Source: BOG-1155 sp963717985
GTDB taxonomy: Bacteria; Desulfobacterota; Syntrophorhabdia; Syntrophorhabdales; WCHB1-27
Length of the DNA stretch: 64,000 nucleotides
Assembly (NCBI GenBank): GCA_963717985.1
Contig: CAVQYC010000005.1
Coordinates: 1 to 64,000 of the forward strand
Direction of reading: 5' to 3'
Positions 26,123 to 34,280 of this stretch are shown piece after piece; the first letter of the stretch is position 1, and the number at the start of each line of letters is the position of its first letter. A model generated the notes under the pieces. That model had not been told where the DNA came from. It searched no databases and worked only from the letters and a program-made list of their open reading frames with translations. A program made the translations under genes and the position numbers.

Positions 26123-27187
26123 ATGGACAGGAAACCGTATTCTTTCAACGCCTTGAAATGGCCTAAGACGTCGGTCAAACGGTTCGTGGCGGGTTTATGC
26201 ATCAGCATTGTCGGCGCCATGTTTGTCGCATTTGGAGGACCGGGTTGCGCCGCCGCGGATGGAGTTAAGTCGGGGGCGGCATACCCTTTACCATATGCAG
26301 AGAAAAACCTCCCCGTGATAAAGGCACAGCCGTGGGTACAGGTCGACAGAAGCGAGACGGCCCTGATCGAGGGGCCGGCTTTTGACAGGAAGGGTAATCT
26401 ATTTGTCAGTTCCATCTTTGATAGCCGCATCCTGAAGATATCTCCTGATAAGAAAATAACAACAATTTTTCAGCATGAAGGTCTCCTGCCCGACGGTATT
26501 GCGATACACAAGGACGGCAGGTTATTTGTCGCCTGTCTGAATGGGAGTGTGGCGGCCCTGAACCCTGACGGGAGCAATTTTACTACAATTGAGGTGAAAT
26601 ACGAAGGCCGCCCTAAGTCTTGCAACGACCTGGTGTTTGACGGCAAGGGCAACCTCTATGTCACCGATTTCACCGGCGATAATGCCAATCCAACGGGCGG
26701 GGTATACTGGTACTCCTCTGATTTCAAGACCGTCAAACCGGTCATGAGAAATATGGCCTCGGCCAACGGTGTGGCCCTTGCCCCCGGAGGTGGCGTGCTT
26801 TGGGTGTCTGAGACAGCCCGCAACATTATTAACCGGCTGGAGCTGCTGGAGGACGGCGTCACTATCAATCCCCTTGCCGGAGCCGGAATTCCTTACCGTT
26901 TCACGGGAGCTCCCGGAGGATGCGACTCTCTACGCGTCGATGAGGCCGGTAACGTCTATCAGGCCCTCATATTTCAGGGGAGGTTTCTTGTCCTTAATCA
27001 GCACGGCATTCCGGTTGCCAGTATACTAATCCCGGGGAGGGATCAAGGGCGACTGCTCCAGACTACCAATGTGGCTTTTAAACCGGGTACTAACGAAGGC
27101 TATATTACGACCTCCGGAAAGGGAGGGGCCTGGATCTACAGATTCGAGGGTCTTTCCAAGGGCCTGACGCCATTTTCGCATCAATGA
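26123..27187 (+). CDS. Exported SMP-30/gluconolactonase-like beta-propeller
   Basis: 354 residues. A basic N-terminus and hydrophobic stretch (about 18-37, VKRFVAGLCISIVGAMFVAF) suggest export; GPGC after it is a weak lipobox. The propeller shows the family's metal ligands in order: E in IEGPAFD, N in SCNDLVFD, N in ASANGVAL and D in CDSLRVD. Such enzymes hydrolyse lactones with Ca or Zn, and many members have unknown substrates. It ends the cargo block and is probably a periplasmic lactonase acting before or after the TRAP substrate. Start behind AAGGGGGAG. Confidence 0.72.
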   Translation: MDRKPYSFNALKWPKTSVKRFVAGLCISIVGAMFVAFGGPGCAAADGVKSGAAYPLPYAEKNLPVIKAQPWVQVDRSETALIEGPAFDRKGNLFVSSIFDSRILKISPDKKITTIFQHEGLLPDGIAIHKDGRLFVACLNGSVAALNPDGSNFTTIEVKYEGRPKSCNDLVFDGKGNLYVTDFTGDNANPTGGVYWYSSDFKTVKPVMRNMASANGVALAPGGGVLWVSETARNIINRLELLEDGVTINPLAGAGIPYRFTGAPGGCDSLRVDEAGNVYQALIFQGRFLVLNQHGIPVASILIPGRDQGRLLQTTNVAFKPGTNEGYITTSGKGGAWIYRFEGLSKGLTPFSHQ

Positions 27188-27207
27188 GATAGGCAGACGG
27201 AGCAAAT

Positions 27208-27263
27208 AAGGGGTGCCCGGAAATTGTACCGATTTCCTCAAGCACTTGTGAGGGCACCCCTTT
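27208..27263 (+). terminator. Likely terminator after the SMP-30 gene
   Basis: AAGGGGTGCCC at 27208-27218 pairs perfectly with GGGCACCCCTT at 27252-27262 across a 33-base loop and is followed by only three T. The stem is strong but the loop is long. Confidence 0.5.
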
Positions 27264-27462
27264 GGGTCTGCTCACGAAACCGAATAAATCGTACGCTAAG
27301 ATTTCCCCCTCACTCTCTGCCGCCTCTACATGTCAGAACTGAGTATACCCTAACATGACGTCAGGCATAAGGCAGATAGCACGTCAGAACAGGCTCGATA
27401 TTTTAATTTGTTCACTGCGGCGCGTGATCGTTATGGACTTCAATCGGAAACTGTCTGGGAGA

Positions 27463-27681
27463 ATGCCAGCGAAGGGACATACTATCGGTTACATCAGGGT
27501 AAGCACATTCAAACGGAATTCTGGTCGGCAGCTTGAAGAGGACAGGCTACATTTTCGGTCCGCGCTTGCCTCTAAAGTCCCAACACATGCATTAGTGATA
27601 GCCACCAGAATGTATTGCAAGAAAAACGTTCGGCCTGTTCTCTTCCAGGAAGGAAGGCAGGAGAGGTCTTCCCTGTTATGA
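27463..27681 (+). pseudogene. Serine recombinase (resolvase) N-terminal remnant
   Basis: GYIRVSTFKRNSGRQLEE, encoded near 27485-27540, is the N-terminal active-site strand of resolvases and invertases (IGYIRVS, with the catalytic Ser). Homology stops right after this; the rest of the frame has no resolvase features and ends at 27681. It is a truncated remnant left by an earlier mobile element at the right border of the cargo block. The flanking 27264-27462 shows nothing I recognise. Confidence 0.6.
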
Positions 27682-28300
27682 GAGATCGACTCTTACCCCC
27701 TCGAGTTTCCCGGAAACTTCGGGGAGATCAGATCTCCTTTTTCTCCAGTATATAGGCCCTGCCATCCTCCAGGTCATGCTGGTGCGCCCTGAGTTTCTGG
27801 AGCACCTCGTCGAGCTGTCCGGCCAGTTTGCTTGTTCTGGAGGGTTCGATTATTCCCTGGAGATCAGAAAGTTGGCCCCGGATCTGGCTCACGGCCTCCT
27901 CAAGGGCATCGATCCTTGCATTGATGTCGGGGACGGCCGGGACGGGCTCGCTCGGCTCTGCCTTTCCCGCCCGCCGTCTCCTCGGCTTTTTTTCCTGTCC
28001 CTCCTCCTCGGTTGACCAGGGGAGATTCCAGGATAGATTGTATTTTTCTAGGATACCCGATTTTGCCTTTGGTATCACCTGCTGAAGCAGCTCGTCGAAT
28101 TGCTCCCGGCTCTTTGCCTGCCGTATCACCTTTGCCAGTTTGTAAAGCTCCGTATCGGCCGGAGCGCGCTCCTCCCCGGTTCTGATCTTGGTGAACGACA
28201 GGCCCCTTGCGAGGGTTGTTGCGACCTTCAGCCGCGCAGTCTCATCTTTAGGGTCAGCAGTTGTTGCCTTGAGGATGTTGGTAATTATCCTCTGGGTATA

Positions 28301-28319
28301 CCCCCGGCTCTGCCGGGGG
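28301..28319 (+). repeat. IS200-like left-end hairpin
   Basis: An 8-bp perfect stem with a TCT loop, identical to the right-end copy. Confidence 0.85.
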
Positions 28320-28405
28320 ACTCCAAAAGTTTGACATTTTCGGGAATATAAAAGAAAACCTCCTCCAATGTGAACCGCTCGAAGTTACACAAGGAGGAGG
28401 CCTTA

Positions 28406-28837
28406 GTGAATAACTTTCAGAGTTTAAATCACACCAGGTGGGATTGCAAGTTCCATGTGGTGTGGATACCGAAGTACAGGAAGAGGGCACTCTACGGGCA
28501 GCTCAGGAAACAGTTAGCGCCGGTGCTCAAGGAGCTGGCGAATCAGAAGGAAAGCGAAGTATTGGAAGGGCGTCTCGTAGAGGATCACGTACACATGCTC
28601 ATATCAATACCGCCCAAGTATGCCGTCGCCCAAGTTATAGGCTACATCAAGGGGAAGAGCGCCATATGGATCGCCCGTACGTGCGGAAGGAGAAAAAACT
28701 TCATCGGCCAGAATTTTTGGGCCAGGGGCTACTATGTGACAACGGCAGGGTTGGATGAAGAAACGGTCCGCGACTACATCAGAAAGCAGGAAGACGAGGA
28801 TAAGAAGCTCGATCAGCTCAAGATGTTCGACGAGTAG
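28406..28837 (+). CDS. tnpA: IS200-type transposase TnpA (HUH/Y1)
   Basis: 143 residues. N-terminal NNFQSLNHTRWDCKFHVVWIPKYRKRALYG matches IS200 transposases; the HUH metal site is DHVHMLISIPPK and the catalytic Tyr is probably in TVRDYIRKQE. It cuts and joins single-stranded DNA at the element's hairpin ends. The GTG at 28406 is chosen because GGAGGAGG precedes it and the family begins at this point. Confidence 0.92.
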   Translation: MNNFQSLNHTRWDCKFHVVWIPKYRKRALYGQLRKQLAPVLKELANQKESEVLEGRLVEDHVHMLISIPPKYAVAQVIGYIKGKSAIWIARTCGRRKNFIGQNFWARGYYVTTAGLDEETVRDYIRKQEDEDKKLDQLKMFDE

Positions 28838-28896
28838 GGCTACCTTTAGGTAGCTCACGGTGTTTAACCGCTTTGAGCGGTTCACATATTTTCAAA

Positions 28897-28915
28897 CCCC
28901 CGGCTCTGCCGGGGG
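28897..28915 (+). repeat. IS200-like right-end hairpin
   Basis: Identical in sequence and orientation to the left-end hairpin at 28301-28319. Confidence 0.85.
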
Positions 28916-29219
28916 ATGAGTGATTTCTTTCGGGTATTGCTGAAGAATGGACTCCCTCTCATATGCCATAAGACCCTCCGGTTTGAAGTATGGTTTAAAA
29001 GTCGAATATAAAACAATAGCATATCCGGCAGGTGTTTAAGAAATGATTTGTGAGACTGACCATGGTGAACGATTCCGAAGTATCTGGAGTAGGATGATGA
29101 ACCCGAAGACAGGGGGAAGAACGAGTTTAAGGTAAGATCGGGAGCCGGCCTCAGCACCGATGCTCATCGAGAAGTATGCTGAATCCGTAAAAAGACAAAG
29201 GCTCGACTAGGGAATTCCC

Positions 29220-30470
29220 ATGGCATTCCAGGCAAAACAATATTATTATACTCGTGAGGATGTAACCGGCTCTCTTATGGAAATTACCGACCTCTTCCGT
29301 ACCTACAGCATCTCGCCTGCCATGTCCGCTTCAATCATACCATTGAAAGAAGCCGAAAGCAGGGGGCTCCTCTTAGACCTTGAAGAACCTCCCGAATTGG
29401 CGCCTCGCATCGCAGGGTACGATGCCCTGCTTTCCACCGGATTATCAAAGGACTACGTCGACAAGCGGGAGTTCAGCCTCTTCATATCGATCAGAGAACT
29501 GCTTCAGAATGCCTTGGACGAAGAGGAGATGGTAAGGGGCCGGCCTGATGTCCTGATAGAGCAAGACGCTCAAGGGACATGGATTGTAGATAGCGGGCGC
29601 GGGATTACGGTGAATGCACTTCGTATGGGTGGAAGCGACAAGGAATGCTGGATGCGGGGATATTACGGAGAGGGATTAAAACTGGCTGCATCATACCTGA
29701 CTCTCAATGGAATTCCGGTCTATCTTTTCACGGGACAGATGGTCTTCCGATTCATCGCTCTCCCACGGGATGAGCAAAATCCCGGGATCTTTATCCTGCT
29801 GGGAAGGTCCAGGGAGGCGATCAAGGGAACGACAATTCTCCTCTTCGGCTACAAGGCAGACCAGGATTTCATGGAGAAGATAGTGCGCTTCCGGAACAAA
29901 GATCTCGTCACTCAACTGATCGCAGAAGAAAGATTTCCCTCCGAGGATTGCCCAAGAGAAATGCCTTCCGCTATTTTTGACTTCCCTAACCAACTCTACA
30001 TAAGAAACATGTATGCAGGGGAAATGAGCGAGGTATCGAGAAGAAAATCTCTCCTCAGCTACGATCTCTGGTGGTTCCGGTTCGATGTTTCGAGAAACCT
30101 GATGACTCAGAGGATGCCGCAGCTATTTCTGGAGATTGCGAAGTTGCTCGAGAGGTCCGCTGCAGCGCGAAAAAAGTTTGCCGAAAAGCTTATAGAAGCG
30201 GGCATGCTCAAGACAAAATCCGTGGGAGGAGGACTCGCGATTGAGTTCAATCCGACATTCACCGTTGTTGAAGGACACCTTTTTGTGTACGCTTTTCCGA
30301 AAGGGATGTTGGACGAGTTTGCAGAGGGCTTGGGGTTTGGGGTCAAGGGAGACCTCGTCAGAAGGGTTTCCACAAATGAAGAAGCGAAGGCGGCTATCGC
30401 AAAGGGCTTCATCCCGATACTGCTTCCGTATGAACTCGCAGAGCAATTCAGCAGTATCCCTGCTTTGTAG
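29220..30470 (+). CDS. Stand-alone GHKL (Bergerat-fold) ATPase-like protein
   Basis: 416 residues. The N box is IRELLQNALDEEE with E93 and N97, the G1 box is VDSGRGI (D124-x-G-x-G128), and GYYGEGLKLAASYL matches the lid/G2 region. This is the ATP site of Hsp90, MutL, gyrase B and histidine kinases, but there is no kinase, gyrase or MutL partner domain: the C-terminal 200 residues are helical and unfamiliar. I do not recognise a named family. The neighbours are mobile-element genes. ATP binding is well supported; the role is unknown. Confidence 0.7.
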   Translation: MAFQAKQYYYTREDVTGSLMEITDLFRTYSISPAMSASIIPLKEAESRGLLLDLEEPPELAPRIAGYDALLSTGLSKDYVDKREFSLFISIRELLQNALDEEEMVRGRPDVLIEQDAQGTWIVDSGRGITVNALRMGGSDKECWMRGYYGEGLKLAASYLTLNGIPVYLFTGQMVFRFIALPRDEQNPGIFILLGRSREAIKGTTILLFGYKADQDFMEKIVRFRNKDLVTQLIAEERFPSEDCPREMPSAIFDFPNQLYIRNMYAGEMSEVSRRKSLLSYDLWWFRFDVSRNLMTQRMPQLFLEIAKLLERSAAARKKFAEKLIEAGMLKTKSVGGGLAIEFNPTFTVVEGHLFVYAFPKGMLDEFAEGLGFGVKGDLVRRVSTNEEAKAAIAKGFIPILLPYELAEQFSSIPAL

Positions 30471-30512
30471 AAACCTGACTCGATTATTTTCGATTTAATG
30501 AAGCTCCCTCGT

Positions 30513-30944
30513 TCATTTGTTCTCATTGCTGCCGCCTTCGCTTGTTTTGAGGGCCCGGTAGATCCTGTGCGCGTATCGCACTTTTGTGTCATTTGAAACT
30601 CCGTTGTAGCAGCCCACGGCGGTCCAGGTGTATCCGTACCTTCTTATGCACCGGTCCAGTATCCAGGCCCCTACCTGCACGTTGTAGCACGCGTCGCCGA
30701 GGCGCATCCATCTTTCACGACCCAACTCTTTGTACCAGGACGAATTTACCTGCATGACGCCGTAGTCGAAGGACCCGTTTTTATTATAGTTGACGGCAGA
30801 TGGGTTGAAATGACTTTCAGTCTTCGCGATGGCCCAGAGAAGCTGAGGGGACACCCCGAACTCTTGGCCGGCCTCTTCGAAGCAGAAGGCGTAAACATGC
30901 TGAAAGCTGAGGACCATAACGATGGCAAAGAGATACTTTTTCAC
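30513..30944 (-). CDS. Exported lytic transglycosylase (VirB1/SLT type)
   Basis: 143 residues with a signal peptide (MKKYLFAIVMVLSFQHVYA). The catalytic Glu is in WAIAKTESHFNPSAVN, followed by DYGVMQVNSSWY and GCYNGVSN typical of small transglycosylases of conjugation systems. It would open the peptidoglycan locally for assembly of the secretion channel encoded at 53-64 kb. It overlaps the upstream membrane protein gene by 4 bases. Confidence 0.87.
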   Translation of the reverse strand: MKKYLFAIVMVLSFQHVYAFCFEEAGQEFGVSPQLLWAIAKTESHFNPSAVNYNKNGSFDYGVMQVNSSWYKELGRERWMRLGDACYNVQVGAWILDRCIRRYGYTWTAVGCYNGVSNDTKVRYAHRIYRALKTSEGGSNENK

Positions 30945-31399
30945 AGGAGCAACATCCCCAGGAGAAGCAAAGCAGCAATCAAAAACGAAAAGAGGTATTC
31001 CTTTGGTGACCCCACTGTGAAGAACCGGACCCCAATTCTCGTGCAGGGGTTAAGCGAAGGAACGTGGCCGCAGAGGGCATCTTCGGCGATGTGGAAAAGA
31101 CAACCGAGGGCAGAATAGCCGAGGAGGGAAAGAACGTACCGAGACGTTCCCCTGAACAGGTGAAACACCGATCGCGCTATAATGATGGCGGCGACCATCG
31201 CATATGGCAGGAACCAGTGAGAAACTCCCCGATGTACGGCCTGCCACTTTCTGAGTTTGTTTTTATCTTCCGGAGGCCTTCCTTCCAGCATGTCAGGAAA
31301 TAGGCCGCCCGCCATGGCTGCGAGAGTGGAGGAAAGATCTCCCCCCGTAAAGCCGTAGACAAAGGCGCTTGTCACGATCTCGTGATTCAGCCACTTCAT
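30941..31399 (-). CDS. YdjM/DUF457-like membrane protein (putative metal-dependent hydrolase)
   Basis: 152 residues, with membrane segments and conserved polar sites in the pattern of the YdjM (LexA-regulated inner-membrane hydrolase) family: N-terminal KWLNHEIVTSAFVYGFTG, GGLFPDMLEG, HRGVSHWFLPY and HIAEDALCGHVPSLNP. It is co-transcribed with the transglycosylase. The enzymatic role of the family is unproven. Confidence 0.6.
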   Translation of the reverse strand: MKWLNHEIVTSAFVYGFTGGDLSSTLAAMAGGLFPDMLEGRPPEDKNKLRKWQAVHRGVSHWFLPYAMVAAIIIARSVFHLFRGTSRYVLSLLGYSALGCLFHIAEDALCGHVPSLNPCTRIGVRFFTVGSPKEYLFSFLIAALLLLGMLLL

Positions 31400-31544
31400 G
31401 GTCAGAATATTACTTTCTCCGTTGGCGAACAGGCCTATGAAGAAAGAAAGCCCAACGCCTTTTTCGTGGGCCTCTGGATAGGTAGATCAAGGAAAGGCCA
31501 GGAAGGGCCTTCACGAATTGGTCGGAAGGCCCCTTGCGGCCGGA

Positions 31545-31883
31545 CTATTTCTTCTTAGCAGGTTTGGCGGGTGCTTTCTTGGCTGCTGCCTTTGGCGCCG
31601 TTTTCTTTGGCCCGTTGAGGCCCTTGCTTAGCACGCTGGAGGCGGAGAACTTTACCGCTTTTCGGGCGGGTATCTTGATCTCCTTGCCGGTCCGGGGGTT
31701 TCTACCCAGTCTTGCCTTGCGGTCGGCCACGGAGAAGACCCCGAGTCCCTGAAGCGCAACACGCTCCCCATTCTGTAACGACGTCGTGATCATTCCGACG
31801 AACGCCGAGAAAATCTCATCCGCCTGTTTCTTGGTGATCTTTCCAGCCTCCGCCAGTTTCAGGACGAACTCAGCTTTGCTCAT
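31545..31883 (-). CDS. HU-family DNA-binding protein with histone-H1-like tail
   Basis: 112 residues. The first ~90 are a complete HU/IHF fold (MSKAEFVLKLAEAGKITKKQADEI, GERVALQGLGVFSV and the arm RKARLGRNPRTGKEIKIPARKAVKF). The C-terminal ~22 residues are a Lys/Ala/Pro repeat like those of histone H1. The ATG at 31883 follows GAGGGGGG; longer in-frame versions lack support. It bends and compacts DNA and is probably an architectural factor for this element or for its Mu-like passenger. Confidence 0.87.
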   Translation of the reverse strand: MSKAEFVLKLAEAGKITKKQADEIFSAFVGMITTSLQNGERVALQGLGVFSVADRKARLGRNPRTGKEIKIPARKAVKFSASSVLSKGLNGPKKTAPKAAAKKAPAKPAKKK

Positions 31884-31967
31884 ACGTACCCCCCTCATGA
31901 ATTTAACGACACTTCGCTCGTTTATACGCCATATCCCACGATCAGGCAAGAGAAAAGTGCGAGTGGA

Positions 31968-32020
31968 AGTAATATAACTGACAGTTCCAGTTTTTTTATT
32001 AGGTTTTCCGAAGATGTGCC
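31968..32020 (+). promoter_or_regulatory. Third full copy of the bipartite motif
   Basis: AGTAATA at 31968-31974, 13 bases, CAGTTTTTTTATTAGG at 31988-32003, then CCGAAGATGTGCC. It is 113 bases upstream of the ATG at 32101, a spacing like the PRTRC (108) and sbcD (106) copies measured from CAG. Confidence 0.6.
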
Positions 32021-32100
32021 ACTGTCCACGGCCTGTCATCGCGTTGATAGGTGGCCCATTTCTTACAGCAAAAATCCATGCGAAAGGAGGAGTACACTCA

Positions 32101-32148
32101 TGTACGCGGAGATAGAATTAATCGGCCGCTTGACCAGTATGCTTTGAC
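32101..32148 (+). pseudogene. Truncated start of an unknown gene
   Basis: An ATG with a very good Shine-Dalgarno (AAAGGAGGAG) opens a frame of only 15 codons (MYAEIELIGRLTSML) before a TGA. Both its ribosome site and the upstream regulatory motif look functional, so this is probably the 5' end of a backbone gene broken by mutation or by the IS1182/Mu-like insertions that follow. The next 160 bases are open in other frames without a recognisable product. Confidence 0.4.
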
Positions 32149-32328
32149 AGGGAATCTGCACAACCGGCCACCGGAGGTGGACAAAGGGTGGGAAGAGTCG
32201 AGTCATGGCTGGAAGTGGCGGGATAGTGAGAATCTATAGGGATAAAACAGTTGGGTGGTAAGGTAGGGGGAGGGTTTTTAGCGCCGCGGGCCGATTTAAT
32301 CTAGATTTGCACAGAAATGTTGAAAACT

Positions 32329-32341
32329 GATTCCTGAGAAG
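32329..32341 (+). repeat. IS1182 left inverted-repeat core
   Basis: GATTCCTGAGAAG, with a perfect inverted copy at 34155-34167 on the other side of the transposase. Confidence 0.75.
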
Positions 32342-32369
32342 AAAGTGCCCTTTCTGAAAGGATCAATCG

Positions 32370-34115
32370 TCACCATCGTTGTGTTACCACCATCGTGAAG
32401 ATGAACTTCTTAGGCAAGGACACGCTGACTATTTGGGCCAAGAATACCTTCATGCTAATACAAAGAGACGATATGCAGCCTTCCAGGGTCTTTTTCAAGG
32501 CCCAAGGGGCCTTGGCCCACCTCTTTATGTTGCAGGCGATCAGTTTGCATGCAACGGCAAAGCATACTTTTGCCAGCCGACGCACCCGAAGTCTGCCGAT
32601 TCCGTGAGATCGTTTCAATTCGGAGTTTGTTGCTTCGATCCCTGCACGAATCTTGTACCGGTCTTTCCATTCAGTGGTCTGCTGGATGGCATACATCTGA
32701 TCCCGCAGGCGAAGCTCGCGGGTGATCTCCAGACGAAAGTCCCCGACCGTTTCACGGGCCTGGCAGCCTTTGTTGCGGTGGTTCGGAGCTCTTACCGGGC
32801 ACCTATCGAGCATCGTGCACGATCGACAGGCGTTTCCGTCAAAGATCGCATGGAGAGAACGACGGGTGCTGTTGTTGCCGCTCAGTATGCGATGGTCTAT
32901 GGGACTATTACCCATGGGACATCGGGTCACCAAACCTTCCGAGTCGAAGGAGAAAAGGTCTCTGCCCACGATATCGTCGGAGAGCCTGCTGCGGTTGACG
33001 GGCGTGACGAATTCGATACCTTGCTCTATGACCTTTGCCGCTGAAGGGACAGACGGATAACCGCCGTCGGCAAAGAGCGCTTCGGGCTTCAACCCGGCAG
33101 CCTCCAAACGTTCGATAACAGGAAGGGCCTTGCCGATGTCGGATCTGGCGGCGCCATGCACCTCATAGTCTGTGATGATTTCGGTTTTTCCGGTATTCTT
33201 GCACGTCTCCGTAACATGAAGGCTGTATCCCGGCCCTTTATGTCCGCAGGACGCATCCGGGTCGTAAGGGGATTGAAGGGTTGCTCCTTCACTCTTTTTC
33301 TTCACCTGGACCTTGGACGATTCTTGGTCTGAGGTGAATTCGCATTGTTCGGAGAAAAGGCGCTTCAACAATTGGTACGGCTCATTGCCTGTAAGTTCAT
33401 TATCCTTCTCGAAGATAACAATAAGGTCATAGAGATACTGCGCCAGTTCTTCCAGCTTGATCTTCTGCTCGGCCGGACCCAATCCGAACCAACCCTCGGG
33501 TTCGCTTGAATGCCATTCCTGAATTGCCTTCGGGACTCTCGACAATTGATCTTCATTCAGACTCTTGAGAAACTGGGTGAGCGTATTCGAGAATAGAGCC
33601 AATCTGCCTCGTACACGAATGTTCGAGATTATGTGGGTAGAATCAAGCCGTTGGTTACCGGCGGATAGACCAAGTTTGTGTATGGCCGAATCTCTGATAT
33701 TGTCGAATACATGGCGGACCAGCTTCATCTCCGGGTCTTTGGCGGCCAATCGCCTGCGGAACTCTACAAGAGAGCGACGGGACAAATAATCTTCCTCATC
33801 GCTGACATCCAAGGCGTATCGCCACCGGGTGTCAAAGCTGAAGGTGTCGAGGGCCTCCTGGTCACTCAAGTTGCTCCACTCCTGAAGGAGACACAAACCC
33901 AAAAGACGCGCAACGCTGAAATTAGGCCGGCCTGTTGTGCCGTACAGAATCGCATAGCGATCTTCGTTTCTGAACAGGATTGGAAATACCTCGCCTCTAA
34001 ACAGGTGAGCCCATGAAGACTCAAGACGGTTCCGCAAAGAGGGGGACACCTGCGTCTCCACGCCGAGTAGTTTTTGTTGAGGTGGTGTTTTCTTATACAT
34101 GACATATTCTATCAT
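32370..34115 (-). CDS. IS1182-family DDE transposase
   Basis: 581 residues, full length. Family features: N-terminal GRPNFSVARLLGLCLLQEWSNLSDQEA and RWRYALD, the first catalytic Asp region NQRLDSTHIISNIRVRGRLALF, then the ALFADGGYPS segment, a Cys cluster (NACRSCTMLDRCPVR) and the catalytic Glu region YKIRAGIEATNSELKRSHG. It appears intact. A second ATG five codons in (MYKKTPPQQ) is an alternative start. Confidence 0.9.
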   Translation of the reverse strand: MIEYVMYKKTPPQQKLLGVETQVSPSLRNRLESSWAHLFRGEVFPILFRNEDRYAILYGTTGRPNFSVARLLGLCLLQEWSNLSDQEALDTFSFDTRWRYALDVSDEEDYLSRRSLVEFRRRLAAKDPEMKLVRHVFDNIRDSAIHKLGLSAGNQRLDSTHIISNIRVRGRLALFSNTLTQFLKSLNEDQLSRVPKAIQEWHSSEPEGWFGLGPAEQKIKLEELAQYLYDLIVIFEKDNELTGNEPYQLLKRLFSEQCEFTSDQESSKVQVKKKSEGATLQSPYDPDASCGHKGPGYSLHVTETCKNTGKTEIITDYEVHGAARSDIGKALPVIERLEAAGLKPEALFADGGYPSVPSAAKVIEQGIEFVTPVNRSRLSDDIVGRDLFSFDSEGLVTRCPMGNSPIDHRILSGNNSTRRSLHAIFDGNACRSCTMLDRCPVRAPNHRNKGCQARETVGDFRLEITRELRLRDQMYAIQQTTEWKDRYKIRAGIEATNSELKRSHGIGRLRVRRLAKVCFAVACKLIACNIKRWAKAPWALKKTLEGCISSLCISMKVFLAQIVSVSLPKKFIFTMVVTQRW

Positions 34116-34154
34116 TGTATGTAATTAAATACAATAGTTATTTGTGGAGAGTTA

Positions 34155-34167
34155 CTTCTCAGGAATC
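34155..34167 (-). repeat. IS1182 right inverted-repeat core
   Basis: The complement of the left core GATTCCTGAGAAG; perfect over 13 bases. Confidence 0.75.
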
Positions 34168-34182
34168 AAAACTCAATTTTTG

Positions 34183-34202
34183 TGACAGGGATTTTGCACA
34201 AT
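34183..34202 (+). repeat. Left terminal site of the Mu-like element
   Basis: TGACAGGGATTTTGCACAAT; the inverted copies at the right end are at 43959-43978 and 43981-44000. Confidence 0.75.
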
Positions 34203-34280
34203 TTTTTCGCGGCCGGAGACGCCCACAATATAGACGGAAAGCGGGAAAGGAATCATTATTCAAACTCAGAGATATTGCCA

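Larger units (their letters stand above)
28300..28916 (+). mobile_element. IS200-like insertion sequence (Y1 HUH transposase only)
   Basis: A ~617-bp element bounded by two identical 19-base hairpins (CCCCCGGCTCTGCCGGGGG at 28301-28319 and 28897-28915), carrying one tnpA gene and no tnpB. Sub-terminal hairpins instead of inverted ends and the absence of an obvious target duplication fit the IS200/IS605 family. Two further small hairpins follow tnpA (GCTACC-TTTA-GGTAGC near 28841-28856 and AACCGCT-TTG-AGCGGTT near 28866-28882). The exact ends are not resolved. Confidence 0.8.
27728..28969 (-). pseudogene. Unknown coiled-coil gene split by an IS200-like element
   Basis: The right part starts at an ATG (28969) behind GGAGGG and encodes MAYERESILQQYPKEIT; the left part resumes beyond the insertion with TQRIITNILKATTADPKDE, then LARGLSFTKIRTGEERAPADTELYKL, and runs to the stop at 27728. 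The two parts join as one protein of roughly 200 residues once the insertion (about 28300-28916) is removed. The C-terminal half has a basic stretch EKKPRRRR and a coiled coil (INARIDALEEAVSQIRGQLSDLQG). Function unknown. Only the C-terminal 133 residues could still be made, from a GTG at 28129. Confidence 0.65.
32309..34182 (-). mobile_element. IS1182-family insertion sequence
   Basis: About 1.87 kb around one DDE transposase gene. The ends share a 13-bp inverted core (GATTCCTGAGAAG at 32329-32341 and its complement at 34155-34167). Outside the core both ends contain CACA followed by an A/T-rich stretch but with an indel, so the outer boundaries are approximate. The right end abuts the left terminus of the Mu-like element. 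Confidence 0.7.

Noticed and set aside
27355..27681. The whole 108-codon frame as an intact recombinase
   Set aside because: Only about 18 residues match the resolvase N-terminus; the catalytic core beyond the Ser strand and the DNA-binding domain are missing.
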